A program made the position numbers and the translations under genes. From Pogostemon cablin (Eukaryota; Streptophyta; Magnoliopsida; Lamiales; Lamiaceae): a stretch of DNA of 64,000 nt. This document shows, one piece after another, positions 1-14,022 of this stretch; the stretch's first letter is position 1; each line of letters opens with the position of its first letter. Under the pieces are notes generated by a model. It did not search any database. It saw nothing but the letters and a program-made list of their open reading frames with translations, and had not been told where the DNA came from. Where the stretch lies: assembly GCA_023678885.1 (NCBI GenBank), contig CM042994.1, positions 15,099,073-15,163,072 on the forward strand, given 5' to 3'.

Positions 1-1368
1 CATTTTCTTCATCACGATGCTCATTTTCTTAATCATGATGCATATTTTCTTCATCTTGATGCTCATTTTCTACATCACGATGCTCATTTTCTTCATCTTG
101 ATGCATATTTTCTTCATCATGATGCTCATTTTCTTCATCACGATGCATATTATATTTATCATGATGCTCATTTTCTTTTTCATGATGCATATTTTCTTCA
201 TCAAGATGCTCAATTTCTTAATCTTGGTGCTCATTTTCTTCATCATGATATTTATTTCTTTATCATGATGCATATTTTCTTCATCAAGAAGCTCATTTTC
301 TTAATCATGATGCACATTTTCTTCATCACGAGGCTTATTTTTTTCATCATGATGCATATTTTCTTCATCATGATGCACATTTTCTACATCATGATTTTCA
401 TTTTTCTTCATCATAATGCATATTTTCTTTATCATGAAGCTCATTTTCTTCATCATGAAGCTCATTTTCTTCATCATGATGCATATTTTCTTCATCATAA
501 TTCATATTTTCTTCATCATGATGCTCATTGACTTCATCATGAAACTCATTCTCTTCTTCAAGATGCTCATTTTCTTCATCACGATGCTCATTTTCTTAAT
601 CAAGATGCATATTTTCTTCTTCATGATGCTCATTTTCTTCATCATGATACATATTCTCTAAATCATTATGTATATTTTCTTCATCACGATGCTCATCTTC
701 TTCATCATAATGCTCATTTTCTTTATCGTGATGCTCATTTTTCTTCTTAATGATTTCTTCATCATGATGCTCAATTTCTTCATCATGATGCTCATTTTCT
801 TAATCTTGATGCATATTTTCTTCATCATGATGCTCATTTACTTCATCACGATGCATATTATATTCATCATGATGCTTATTTTCTTTTTCATAATGCTTAT
901 TTTCTTTTTTATGATGAATATTTTCTTCATCATGATGCATATTTTATTCATCATGATGCTCATGTTCTTCACCATGATGCTCATTTTCTTCATCATGATG
1001 CATATTTTTTTCAACATGATGCACATTTTCTTCATCATGATTTTCATTTTTCTTCATCATAATGCATATTTTCTTTATCATGAAGCTCATTTTCTTCATC
1101 ATGAGGCTCATTTTCTTCATCATGATGCATATTTTCTTCATCATAATTCATATTTTCTTCATCATGATGCTCATTGACTTCATCATGAAGCTCATTTTCT
1201 TCATCAAGATGCTCATTTTCTTCATCACGATGCTCATTTTCTTAATCAAGATGCATATTTTCTTCTTCATGATGCTCATTTTCTTCATCATGATACATAT
1301 TCTCTAAATCATGATGTATATTTTCTTCATCACGATGCTCATTTTCTTTATCATGATCCTTATTTTCT
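1..1368. repeat. Family P higher-order segment, left end
   Basis: This stretch has an internal period of 646 bp: about 385-722 recurs at about 1031-1368, with TGACTTC markers at 529 and 1175. The right copy runs into an N gap. Diagnostic variants include an ACGAGGCTTATTT monomer near 318, the irregular GATTTTCATTTTTC near 395 and 1035, and TTCTTAATGATTTC near 745. The same series occurs at 60.2-61.3 kb and 63.0-64.0 kb; the offset between 265 and 63028 is 62,763 bp. The window therefore begins and ends in the same repeat family. Confidence 0.85.
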
Positions 1369-1868
1369 NNNNNNNNNNNNNNNNNNNNNNNNNNNNNNNN
1401 NNNNNNNNNNNNNNNNNNNNNNNNNNNNNNNNNNNNNNNNNNNNNNNNNNNNNNNNNNNNNNNNNNNNNNNNNNNNNNNNNNNNNNNNNNNNNNNNNNNN
1501 NNNNNNNNNNNNNNNNNNNNNNNNNNNNNNNNNNNNNNNNNNNNNNNNNNNNNNNNNNNNNNNNNNNNNNNNNNNNNNNNNNNNNNNNNNNNNNNNNNNN
1601 NNNNNNNNNNNNNNNNNNNNNNNNNNNNNNNNNNNNNNNNNNNNNNNNNNNNNNNNNNNNNNNNNNNNNNNNNNNNNNNNNNNNNNNNNNNNNNNNNNNN
1701 NNNNNNNNNNNNNNNNNNNNNNNNNNNNNNNNNNNNNNNNNNNNNNNNNNNNNNNNNNNNNNNNNNNNNNNNNNNNNNNNNNNNNNNNNNNNNNNNNNNN
1801 NNNNNNNNNNNNNNNNNNNNNNNNNNNNNNNNNNNNNNNNNNNNNNNNNNNNNNNNNNNNNNNNNNNN
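1369..1868. other. Assembly gap of 500 N
   Basis: Exactly 500 undetermined bases. A round, fixed length is a scaffolding placeholder and not a measured size. The left flank is family P and the right flank is family Q, so the gap covers a change of family, and its true length and content are unknown. Confidence 0.98.
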
Positions 1869-3150
1869 CTCATCATGATGCTCATTTTCTTCATCTTGAT
1901 GCATATTTTCTTCATCATGATGCTCATTTTCTTCATCTTGATGCATATTTTCTTCATCATGATGCTCATTTTATTCATCATAATGCTCATTTTCTTCATC
2001 ATGATTTCTTCATCATGATGCTAAATTTCTTCATCATGATGCTCATTTTCTTCATCTTGATGCATATTTTTTTCATCATGATGCTCATTTTCTTCATCAT
2101 GATGCATATTTTATTCATCATGATGCTCATTTTCTTCATCATGATGCTCATTTTCTTATCATGATGCATATTTTCTTCATCATGATCCTTATTTTCTTCA
2201 TAATGACGCTCATTTTTTTTTTCATGATGCATATTTTCTTCATCAACATACTCATTTTCTTCATCTTGATGCATATTTTCTTCATCAAGATGCTCATTTT
2301 CTTCATCATGCTGCTCATTTTCTTCATCATGATGCTTATTTTCTTTCTCATGATACACATTATATTCATCATGATTTTCATTTTCTTCATCATAATGCAT
2401 ATTTTCTTCATCATGCTGCTAATTTTCTTCATCATGATGCTCATTTTATTCATTATGATGCATATTTTTTTCATCAAGATTCAAATTTTCTTCATCATGA
2501 TAATCATTTCCTTCATCACGATGCTAATTTTCATCATCACGATGCTCATTTTCTTAATCATGATGCATATTTCCTTCATGATGCTCATTTTCTTCATCAT
2601 GACGCATATTTTCATCATCTTGATGCGTATGTTCTTCATCGTGATGCTCATTTTTTCTTAATCATGATTTCTTCATCATGATGCTCAATTTCTTCATCAT
2701 GATACTCATTTTCTTCATCTTGATGCATATTTTCTTCATCATGATGCTCATTTTCTACATCACGATGCATATTTTATTCATCATGATGCTCATTTTCTTC
2801 ATGATGATGCTTATTTTCTTTATCATGATGCATATTTTCTTCTTCATGATGCATATTTTATTCATCATGATGCTCATTTTCTTCATCATGATGCTCATTT
2901 TCTTTTTCATGATGCATATTTTCTTCATCATGATGCATATTTTCTTCATCAAGATGCTCAAATTCTTCATCATGGTGCTTATTTTTTTCATCATGATGCT
3001 TATTTTCTTTAACATGATGCATATTTTCTTCATCCTGATGCTCATTTTCTTCATCATGATGCATATTTTCTTCATCATGAAGCTCACTTTCATCATCATG
3101 ATGCATATTTTCTTCATCATAATTCATATTTTCTTCATCATGTTGCTCAT
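1869..3150. repeat. Family Q, partial copy entering from the gap
   Basis: This is the right-hand part of a 2.5-kb Q repeat. It includes the shortened monomer CATGATTTCTTCATC at about 2000 and 2665, a T10 run near 2213 and the CATTATATTCATC variant near 2350. It closely matches 10.34-11.51 kb at an offset of 8.34-8.36 kb, and more loosely matches 4.5-5.66 kb. It ends at the TGACTTC marker at 3151. Confidence 0.85.
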
Positions 3151-5657
3151 TGACTTCATCATGATGCTCATTTCCTTCATCATGATGCTCATTTTCTTCA
3201 TCACGATCATATTCATAATCATGATGCGTATTTTCAAAATCATGATGCATATTTTCTTCATCTTGATGCTCATTTTCTTCATCATGATGCATATTTTCTT
3301 AATCATGACGCATATTTTCTCATTTCGATGCTCATTTTCTTCATCGTGATGGTCATTTTTCTTCATCATGATTTCTTCAACAAGATGATCACTTTCTTCG
3401 TCATGAAGCTTGTTTTCTTCATCTTGATGCATATTTTCTTCATCATGATGCTCATTTCCTTCATCACAATGCATATTTTATTCATCATGATGCTCATTTT
3501 CTAAATCATGACGCTTATTTTCTTTATCATGATGCATAATTTCTTCATCATGATGCATATTATATTCATCATGATGCTCATTTTCTTCATCATGATTCTC
3601 ATTTTCTTCATCATGATGCATATTTCCTTCATCATGATGCTCATTTTCTTCATCATAATGCATATTTTCTTCATCATGATGCGTATGTTCTTCATCGTGA
3701 TGCTAATTTCTCTTCAACATGATTTCTTCATCATAATGCTCAATTTATTCATCATGATGCTCATTTTCTTCATCTTGATGCATATTTTCTTCATTATGAT
3801 GCTCAGTTTCTACATCGCGACGCATATTTTATTCATCATGATGCTCATTTTCTTTATCATGATGCTTATTTTCTTTATCATGATGCATATTTTCTTCATT
3901 AAGAAGCACATTTTAATCATCAAGATGCTCATTTCCTTGATAATGATGCTCATTTCCTTCATCATGATGCATGTTTTCTTCATCAAGATACTAATTTTCT
4001 TCGACAAGATGCTCATTTTCTTCATCAAGATGCTTATTTTCTTTATCATGATGCATATTTTCTTTATCATGATGCATATTTTCTTTATTATGGTGCATAT
4101 TTTCTTCATCATGATTTATATTTTCTTCATCATGATGCATATTATCTTCATAATGATGCTCATTTTCTTAATCATGATGCTCATTTTCTTAATCATGATG
4201 CATATTTTCTTAATCATGATGCTCATTTACTTCATCATGATGCATATTTTCTGAATCATGATGTATATTTTCTTCATCACGATGCTCATTTTCTTCATCA
4301 TAATGCTTATTTTCTTCATCACGATGCTCAGTTTCTTCATCATGATGCTAAATTTCCTCATCATGATGCTCATTTTCTTCATCTTGATGCATATTTTCTT
4401 CATCATGATGCTCATTTTCTTCATCTTGATGCATATTTTCTTCATCACGATGCTCATTTTATTCATCATAATGCTCATTTTCTTCATCTTGATTTTCTAC
4501 ATCATGATGCTAAATTTCTTCATCACGATGCTCATTTTCTTCATCTTGATGCATATTTTCTTCATCATGAAGCTCATTTTCTTCATCATGATGCATATTT
4601 TATTCATTATGATGCTTATTTTCTTCATTATGATGCTCATTTTCTTTATCATGATGCATATTTTCTTCATCAAGATCCTTATTTTCTTCATCATGACGCT
4701 CATTTTTTATCATGATGCATATTTTCTTCATCAAGATGCATATTTTCTTCATCAACATGCTCATTTTCTTCATCATGATGCGTATTTTCTTTGTCAAGAT
4801 GCTCATTTTCTTCATCATGCTGCTCATTTTCTTCATCAAGATGCTTATTTTCTTAATCATGATACACATTATATTCGTCATGATTTTCATTTTCTTCATC
4901 ATAATGCATATTTTCTTCATCATGATGCTAATTTTCTTCATCATGATGCTCATTTTCTTCATTATGATGCATATTTTTTTCATCAAGATTCAAATTTTCT
5001 TCATCATGATAATCATTTCCTTCATCACGATGCTAATTTTCATCATCACGATGCTCATTTTCTTAATCATGATGCATATTTCCTTCATGATGGTCATTTT
5101 CTTCATCATGACGCATATTTTCATCATCTTGATGCGTATGTTCTTCATCGTGATGCTCATTTTTCTTAATCATGATTTCTTCATCATGATGCTCAATTTC
5201 TTCATCATGATGCTCATTTTCTTCATCTTGATGCATATTTTCTTCATCATGATGCTCATTTTCTACATCACGATGCATATTTTATTCATCATGATGCTCA
5301 TTTTCTTCATGATGATGCTTATTTTCTTTATAATGATGCATATTTTCTTCTTCATGATGCATATTTTATTCATCATGATGCTCATTTTCTTCATCATGAT
5401 GCTCATTTTCTTTTTCATGATGCATATTTTCTTCATCATGATGAATATTTTCTTCATAAAGACGCTCAAATTCTTCATCATGGTGCTTATTTTTTTCATC
5501 ATGATGCTTATTTTCTTTAACATGATGCATATTTTCTTCATCCTGATGCTCATTTTCTTCATCATGATGCATATTTTCTTCATCATGAAGCTCACTTCAT
5601 CATCATGATGCATATTTTCTTCATCATAATTCATATTTTCTTCATCATGTTGCTCAT
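3151..5657. repeat. Family Q higher-order repeat, 2,507-bp copy 1
   Basis: A full Q unit measured from one TGACTTC marker to the next. It holds about 119 monomers, including 15- and 16-bp shortened ones. Internal landmarks in order are GATCATATTCATAATC near 3205, a truncated ATTTTCTCATTTCG near 3313, TTCAACAAGATGATCAC near 3376, TTATTATGGTGCATATT near 4085, TTTTCTGAATC near 4249 and CATTTTTTATC near 4702. The unit directly after it is almost base-identical. Confidence 0.92.
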
Positions 5658-8164
5658 TGACTTCATCATGATGCTCATTTCCTTCATCATGATGCTCATT
5701 TTCTTCATCACGATCATATTCATAATCATGATGCGTATTTTCAAAATCATGATGCATATTTTCTTCATCTTGATGCTCATTTTCTTCATCATGATGCATA
5801 TTTTCTTAATCATGACGCATATTTTCTCATTTCGATGCTCATTTTCTTCATCGTGATGGTCATTTTTCTTCATCATGATTTCTTCAACAAGATGATCACT
5901 TTCTTCGTCATGAAGCTTGTTTTCTTCATCTTGATGCATATTTTCTTCATCATGATGCTCATTTCCTTCATCACAATGCATATTTTATTCATCATGATGC
6001 TCATTTTCTAAATCATGACGCTTATTTTCTTTATCATGATGCATAATTTCTTCATCATGATGCATATTATATTCATCATGATGCTCATTTTCTTCATCAT
6101 GATTCTCATTTTCTTCATCATGATGCATATTTCCTTCATCATGATGCTCATTTTCTTCATCATAATGCATATTTTCTTCATCATGATGCGTATGTTCTTC
6201 ATCGTGATGCTAATTTCTCTTCAACATGATTTCTTCATCATAATGCTCAATTTATTCATCATGATGCTCATTTTCTTCATCTTGATGCATATTTTCTTCA
6301 TTATGATGCTCAGTTTCTACATCGCGACGCATATTTTATTCATCATGATGCTCATTTTCTTTATCATGATGCTTATTTTCTTTATCATGATGCATATTTT
6401 CTTCATTAAGAAGCACATTTTAATCATCAAGATGCTCATTTCCTTGATAATGATGCTCATTTCCTTCATCATGATGCATGTTTTCTTCATCAAGATACTA
6501 ATTTTCTTCGACAAGATGCTCATTTTCTTCATCAAGATGCTTATTTTCTTTATCATGATGCATATTTTCTTTATCATGATGCATATTTTCTTTATTATGG
6601 TGCATATTTTCTTCATCATGATTTATATTTTCTTCATCATGATGCATATTATCTTCATAATGATGCTCATTTTCTTAATCATGATGCTCATTTTCTTAAT
6701 CATGATGCATATTTTCTTAATCATGATGCTCATTTACTTCATCATGATGCATATTTTCTGAATCATGATGTATATTTTCTTCATCACGATGCTCATTTTC
6801 TTCATCATAATGCTTATTTTCTTCATCACGATGCTCAGTTTCTTCATCATGATGCTAAATTTCCTCATCATGATGCTCATTTTCTTCATCTTGATGCATA
6901 TTTTCTTCATCATGATGCTCATTTTCTTCATCTTGATGCATATTTTCTTCATCACGATGCTCATTTTATTCATCATAATGCTCATTTTCTTCATCTTGAT
7001 TTTCTACATCATGATGCTAAATTTCTTCATCACGATGCTCATTTTCTTCATCTTGATGCATATTTTCTTCATCATGAAGCTCATTTTCTTCATCATGATG
7101 CATATTTTATTCATTATGATGCTTATTTTCTTCATTATGATGCTCATTTTCTTTATCATGATGCATATTTTCTTCATCAAGATCCTTATTTTCTTCATCA
7201 TGACGCTCATTTTTTATCATGATGCATATTTTCTTCATCAAGATGCATATTTTCTTCATCAACATGCTCATTTTCTTCATCATGATGCGTATTTTCTTTG
7301 TCAAGATGCTCATTTTCTTCATCATGCTGCTCATTTTCTTCATCAAGATGCTTATTTTCTTAATCATGATACACATTATATTCGTCATGATTTTCATTTT
7401 CTTCATCATAATGCATATTTTCTTCATCATGATGCTAATTTTCTTCATCATGATGCTCATTTTCTTCATTATGATGCATATTTTTTTCATCAAGATTCAA
7501 ATTTTCTTCATCATGATAATCATTTCCTTCATCACGATGCTAATTTTCATCATCACGATGCTCATTTTCTTAATCATGATGCATATTTCCTTCATGATGG
7601 TCATTTTCTTCATCATGACGCATATTTTCATCATCTTGATGCGTATGTTCTTCATCGTGATGCTCATTTTTCTTAATCATGATTTCTTCATCATGATGCT
7701 CAATTTCTTCATCATGATGCTCATTTTCTTCATCTTGATGCATATTTTCTTCATCATGATGCTCATTTTCTACATCACGATGCATATTTTATTCATCATG
7801 ATGCTCATTTTCTTCATGATGATGCTTATTTTCTTTATAATGATGCATATTTTCTTCTTCATGATGCATATTTTATTCATCATGATGCTCATTTTCTTCA
7901 TCATGATGCTCATTTTCTTTTTCATGATGCATATTTTCTTCATCATGATGAATATTTTCTTCATAAAGACGCTCAAATTCTTCATCATGGTGCTTATTTT
8001 TTTCATCATGATGCTTATTTTCTTTAACATGATGCATATTTTCTTCATCCTGATGCTCATTTTCTTCATCATGAAGCATATTTTCTTCATCATGAAGCTC
8101 ACTTCATCATCATGATGCATATTTTCTTCATCATAATTCATATTTTCTTCATCATGTTGCTCAT
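5658..8164. repeat. Family Q higher-order repeat, 2,507-bp copy 2
   Basis: A tandem copy of the preceding unit with exactly the same length and all of its landmarks shifted by 2,507 bp, including the private truncation ATTTTCTCATTTCG near 5820. The only difference I noticed is near 8075, where CATGAAGCAT replaces CATGATGCAT. The pair is either a very recent unequal exchange or an assembly duplication. Confidence 0.92.
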
Positions 8165-8930
8165 TGACTTCATCATGATGCTCATTTCCTTCATCATGAT
8201 GCTCATTTTCTTCATCACGATCATATTCATAATCATGATGCGTATTTTCAAAATCATGATGCATATTTTCTTCATCTTGATGCTCATTTTCTTCATCATG
8301 ATGCATATTTTCTAAATCATGACGCATATTTTCTTCATCACGATGCTCATTTTCTTCATCGTGATGCTCATTTTTCTTCATCATGATTTCTTCAACAAGA
8401 TGATCACTTTCTTCGTCATGAAGCCTGTTTTCTTCATCTTGATGCATATTTTCTTCATCATGATTGTCATTTCCTTCATCACAATGCATATTTTATTCAT
8501 CGTGATGCTCATTTTCTAAATCATGACGCTTATTTTCTTTATCATGATGCATAATTTCTTCATCATGATGCATATTATATTCATCATGATGCTCATTTTC
8601 TTCATCATGATTCTCATTTTCTTCATCATGATGCATATTTCCTTCATCATGATGCTCATTTTCATCATCATAATGCATATTTTCTTCATCATGATGCGTA
8701 TGTTCTTCATCGTGATGCTCATTTCTCTTCATCATGATTTCTTCATCATAATGCTCAATTTATTCATCATGATGCTCATTTTCTTCATCTTGATGCATAT
8801 TTTCTTCATTATGATGCTCAGTTTCTACATCACGACGCATATTTTATTCATCATGATGCTCATTTTCTTTATCATGATGCTTATTTTCTTTATCATGATG
8901 CACATTTTCTTCATCAAGAATCACATTTTC
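8165..8930. repeat. Family Q, truncated third copy
   Basis: This begins as a Q unit at the TGACTTC marker at 8165 and follows the 3151 copy for about 750 bp. It lacks the ATTTTCTCATTTCG truncation and has full monomers near 8330 instead, so it is not simply a third copy of the same recent duplication. After about 8930 it changes to segment S. Confidence 0.85.
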
Positions 8931-10070
8931 ATCATCAAGATGCCCATTTCCATGATCATGATGCTCATTTCCTTAATCATGATGCATATTTTCTTCATCA
9001 TGATGCTCATTTTCTTCATCTTGATGCATATTTTCTTCATCATGATGCACATTTTCTGCATCATGATTTCTTCATCTTGATGCTCAATGTATTCATCTTG
9101 ATGCTTATTTTCTTCATCCTGATGTATATTTTCTTCATCAAGATGCTCATTTTCTTCATCATGATGCATATTTTCTTCATCATGATGCTCATTTTCTTAA
9201 TCATGATGCTTATTTTCTTTATCATGATGCATGTTTTCTTCATCATGATGCTCATTTTCTACATCACGACGCATATTTTATTCATCATGATGCTCATTTT
9301 CTTCATCATGATGCATATTTTCTTTATCATGATGCACATTTTCTTCATTAAGAAGCACATTTTCATCATCAAGATGCTCATTTCCTTGATAATGATACTC
9401 ATTTCCTTCATCATGATGCATATTTTCTTCTTCACGATGCTCATTTTCTTCATCATGATGCATATTTTCTTCATCATGATGCACATTTTCTGCATCATGA
9501 TTTCTTCATCATGATGCCCAATGTCTTCATCTTGATGCTTATTTTCTTCATCCTGATGCATATTTTCTTCATCAAGATGCTCATTTTCTTCATCACGATG
9601 CATATTTTCTTCATCATGATGCTCATTTTCTTAATCATGATGCTTATTTTCTTTATCATGATGCATATTTTCTTCATCATGATGCTCATTTTCTTCATCA
9701 TGATGCTCAATTTCTTCATCATGATGTATATTTTCTTCATGATGACGCTCATTTTCTTCATTATTATACATATTTTCTTCATCGTGATGCTCATTTCCAT
9801 CATCATGATGCTTATTTCCTTCTTCGTGATGCTAATTTCCTTCATCGTGATGCTCATTTTCTTCATCATGATGCATATTTTCTTCATCAAGATACACATT
9901 TTCTTTATCATGATGCATATTTTCTTCATTATGGTGCACATTTTCTTCATCATGATTTATATTTTCTTCATCATGATGCATATTTTCTTCATCATGATGC
10001 TCATTTTCTTAATCATGATGCTCATTTTCTTAATAATGATGCATATTTTCTTAATCATGATGCTCATTTA
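8931..10070. repeat. Segment S: 434-bp tandem pair plus R-like tail
   Basis: This segment replaces the middle of a Q unit. It contains a 434-bp tandem pair: the block with TTTTCTGCATCATGATTTC near 9053 recurs near 9487, followed in each by an unusual CAATGTATTC or CAATGTCTTC monomer. From about 9750 to 9860 it carries CATTATTATACATATT and CCTTCTTCGTGATGC variants, also seen at 56.2-56.3 kb and 57.2-57.3 kb (family R). The insertion explains why the marker spacing grows to 3,349 bp here. A relative of the TCTGCATCA element reappears at about 48.2 kb. Confidence 0.8.
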
Positions 10071-11513
10071 ATTCATCATGATGCATATTTTCTAAATCAT
10101 GATGCATATTATCTTCATCACGATGCTCATTTTCTTCATCATAAAGCTCATTTTCTTCATCACGATGCTCGTTTTCTTAATCATGATTTCTTCATCATGA
10201 TGCTAAATTTCCTCATCATGATGCTCATTTTCTTCATCTTGTTGCATATTTTCTTCATCATGATGCTCATTTTCTTCATCTTGATGCATATTTTCTTCAT
10301 CACGATGCTCATTTTATTCATCATAATGCTCATTTTCTTCATCATGATTTCTTCATCATGATGCTAAATTTCTTCATCATGATGCTCATTTTCTTCATCT
10401 TGATGCATATTTTTTTCATCATGAAGCTCATTTTCTTCATCATGATGCATATTTTTTTATCATGATGCTTATTTTCTTCATCATGATGCTCATTTTCTTT
10501 ATCATGATGCATATTTTCTTCATCAAGATCCTTATTTTCTTCATAATGACGCTCATTTTTTTTTTCATGATGCATATTTCTTCATCAAGATGCATATTTT
10601 CTTCATCAACATACTCATTTTCTTCATCTTGATGCATATTTTCTTCATCAAGATGCTCATTTTCTTCATCATGCTGCTCATTTTCTTCATCAAGATGCTT
10701 ATTTTCTTTCTCATGATACACATTATATTCATCATGATTTTCATTTTCTTCATCATAATGCATATTTTCTTCATCATGCTGCTAATTTTCTTCATCATGA
10801 TGCTCATTTTATTCATTATGATGCATATTTTTTTCATCAAGATTCAAATTTTCTTCATCATGATAATCATTTCCTTCATCACGATGCTAATTTTCATCAT
10901 CACGATGCTCATTTTCTTAATCATGATGCATATTTCCTTCATGATGCTCATTTTCTTCATCATGACGCATATTTTCATCATCTTGATGCGTATGTTCTTC
11001 ATCGTGATGCTCATTTTTTCTTAATCATGATTTCTTCATCATGATGCTCAATTTCTTCATCATGATACTCATTTTCTTCATCTTGATGCATATTTTCTTC
11101 ATCATGATGCTCATTTTCTACATCACGATGCATATTTTATTCATCTTGATGCTCATTTTCTTCATGATGATGCTTATTTTCTTTATCATGATGCATATTT
11201 TCTTCTTCATGATGCATATTTTATTCATCATGATGCTCATTTTCTTCATCATGATGCTCATTTTCTTTTTCATGATGCATATTTTCTTCATCATGATGCA
11301 TATTTTCTTCATCAAGATGCTCAAATTCTTCATCATGGTGCTTATTTTTTTCATCATGATGCTTATTTTCTTTAACATGATGCATATTTTCTTCATCCTG
11401 ATGCTCATTTTCTTCATCATGATGCATATTTTCTTCATCATGAAGCTCACTTTCATCATCATGATGCATATTTTCTTCATCATAATTCATATTTTCTTCA
11501 TCATGTTGCTCAT
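10071..11513. repeat. Family Q, partial copy
   Basis: The right-hand part of a Q unit up to the TGACTTC marker at 11514. From about 10340 it matches 1.99-3.15 kb at an offset of 8.34-8.36 kb. Two shortened monomers, CATGATTTCTTCATC, lie about 160 bp apart near 10186 and 10346. A T10 run lies near 10556 and a T6 variant near 11013. Confidence 0.85.
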
Positions 11514-14022
11514 TGACTTCATCATGATGCTCATTTCCTTCATCATGATGCTCATTTTCTTCATCACGATCATATTCATAATCATGATGCGTATTTTCAA
11601 AATCATGATGCATATTTTCTTCATCTTGATGCTCATTTTCTTCATCATGATGCATATTTAATTAATCATGACGCATATTTTCTTCATCACGATGCTCATT
11701 TTCTTCATCGTGATGGTCATTTTTCTTCATCATGATTTCTTCAACAAGATTATCACTTTCTTCGTCATGAAGCTTGTTTTCTTCATCTTGATGCATATTT
11801 TCTTCATCATGATGCTCATTTCCTTCATCAAAATGCATATTTTATTCATCATGATGCTCATTTTCTAAATCATGACGCTTATTTTCTTTATCATGATGCA
11901 TAATTTCTTCATCATGATGCATATTATATTCATCATGATGCTCATTTTCTTCATCATGATTCTCATTTTCTTCATCATGATGCATATTTCCTTCATCATG
12001 ATGCTCATTTTCTTCATCATAATGCATATTTTCTTCATCATGATGCGTATGTTCTTCATCGTGATGCTAATTTCTCTTCAACATGATTTCTTCATCATAA
12101 TGCTCAATTTATTCATCATGATGCTCATTTTCTTCATCTTGATGCATATTTTCTTCATTATGATGCTCAGTTTCTACATCACGACGCATATTTTATTCAT
12201 CATGATGCTCATTTTCTTTATCATGATGCTTATTTTCTTTATCATGATGCATATTTTCTTCATTAAGAAGCACATTTTAATCATCAAGATGCTCATTTCC
12301 TTGATAATGATGCTCATTTCCTTCATCATGATGCATGTTTTCTTCATCAAGATACTAATTTTCTTCAACAAGATGCTCATTTTCTTCATCAAGATGCTTA
12401 TTTTCTTTATCATGATGCATATTTTCTTTATCATGATGCATATTTTCTTTATTATGGTGCATATTTTCTTCATCATGATTTATATTTTCTTCATCATGAT
12501 GCATATTATCTTCATAATGATGCTCATTTTCTTAATCATGATGCTCATTTTCTTAATCATGATGCATATTTTCTTAATCATGATGCTCATTTACTTCATC
12601 ATGATGCATATTTTCTGAATCATGATGTATATTTTCTTCATCACGATGCTCATTTTCTTCATCATAATGCTTATTTTCTTCATCACGATGCTCAGTTTCT
12701 TCATCATGATGCTAAATTTCCTCATCATGATGCTCATTTTCTTCATCTTGATGCATATTTTCTTCATCATGATGCTCATTTTCTTCATCTTGATGCATAT
12801 TTTCTTCATCACGATGCTCATTTTATTCATCATAATGCTCATTCTCTTCATCTTGATTTTTTACATCATGATGCTAAATTTCTTCATCATGATGCTCATT
12901 TTCTTCATCTTGATGCATATTTTCTTCATCATGAAGCTCATTTTCTTCATCATGATGCATATTTTATTCATTATGATGCTTATTTTCTTCATTATGATGC
13001 TCACTTTCTTTATCATGATGCATATTTTCTTCATCAAGATCCTTATTTTCTTCATCATGACGCTCATTTTTTATCATGATGCATATTTTCTTCATCAAGA
13101 TGCATATTTTCTTCATCAACATGCTCATTTTCTTCATCATGATGCGTATTTTCTTTGTCAAGATGCTCATTTTCTTCATCATGCTGCTCATTTTCTTCAT
13201 CAAGATGCTTATTTTCTTAATCATGATACACATTATATTCGTCATGATTTTCATTTTCTTCATCATAATGCATATTTTCTTCATCATGATGCTAATTTTC
13301 TTCATCATGATGCTCATTTTCTTCATTATGATGCATATTTTTTTCATCAAGATTCAAATTTTCTTCATCATGATAATCATTTCCTTCATCACGATGCTAA
13401 TTTTGATCATCACGATGCTCATTTTCTTAATCATGATGCATATTTCCTTCATGATGCTCATTTTCTTCATCATGACGCATATTTTCATCATCTTGATGCG
13501 TATGTTCTTCATCGTGATGCTCATTTTTCTTAATCATGATTTCTTCATCATGATGCTCAATTTCTTCATCATGATGCTCATTTTCTTCATCTTGATGCAT
13601 ATTTTCTTCATCATGATGCTCATTTTCTACATCACGATGCATATTTTATTCATCATGATGCTCATTTTCTTCATGATGATGCTTATTTTCTTTCTCATGA
13701 TGCATATTTTCTTCTTCATGATGCATATTTTATTCATCATGATGCTCATTTTCTTCATCATGATGCTCATTTTCTTTTTCATGATGCATATTTTCTTCAT
13801 CATGATGAATATTTTCTTTATAAAGACGCTCAAATTCTTCATCATGGTGCTTATTTTTTTCATCATGATGCTTATTTTCTTTAACATGATGCATATTTTC
13901 TTCATCCTGATGCTCATTTTCTTCATCATGATGCATATTTTCTTCATCATGAAGCTCACTTTCATCATCATGATGCATATTTTCTTCATCATAATTCATA
14001 TTTTCTTCATCATGTTGCTCAT
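11514..14022. repeat. Family Q higher-order repeat, 2,509-bp copy
   Basis: A full unit matching 3151-5657 at an offset of about 8,364 bp with few substitutions. It has an extra distinctive ATTTAATTAATCATG monomer near 11656 that recurs only near 21163, which identifies 21.1 kb as a copy of this point. The part from about 11915 is the left edge of the large 10.8-kb-offset duplication. Confidence 0.9.

Noticed and set aside
1242..2018. Frames that appear to run across the N gap (also around 48511-49710)
   Set aside because: They are open only because undetermined bases contain no stops.
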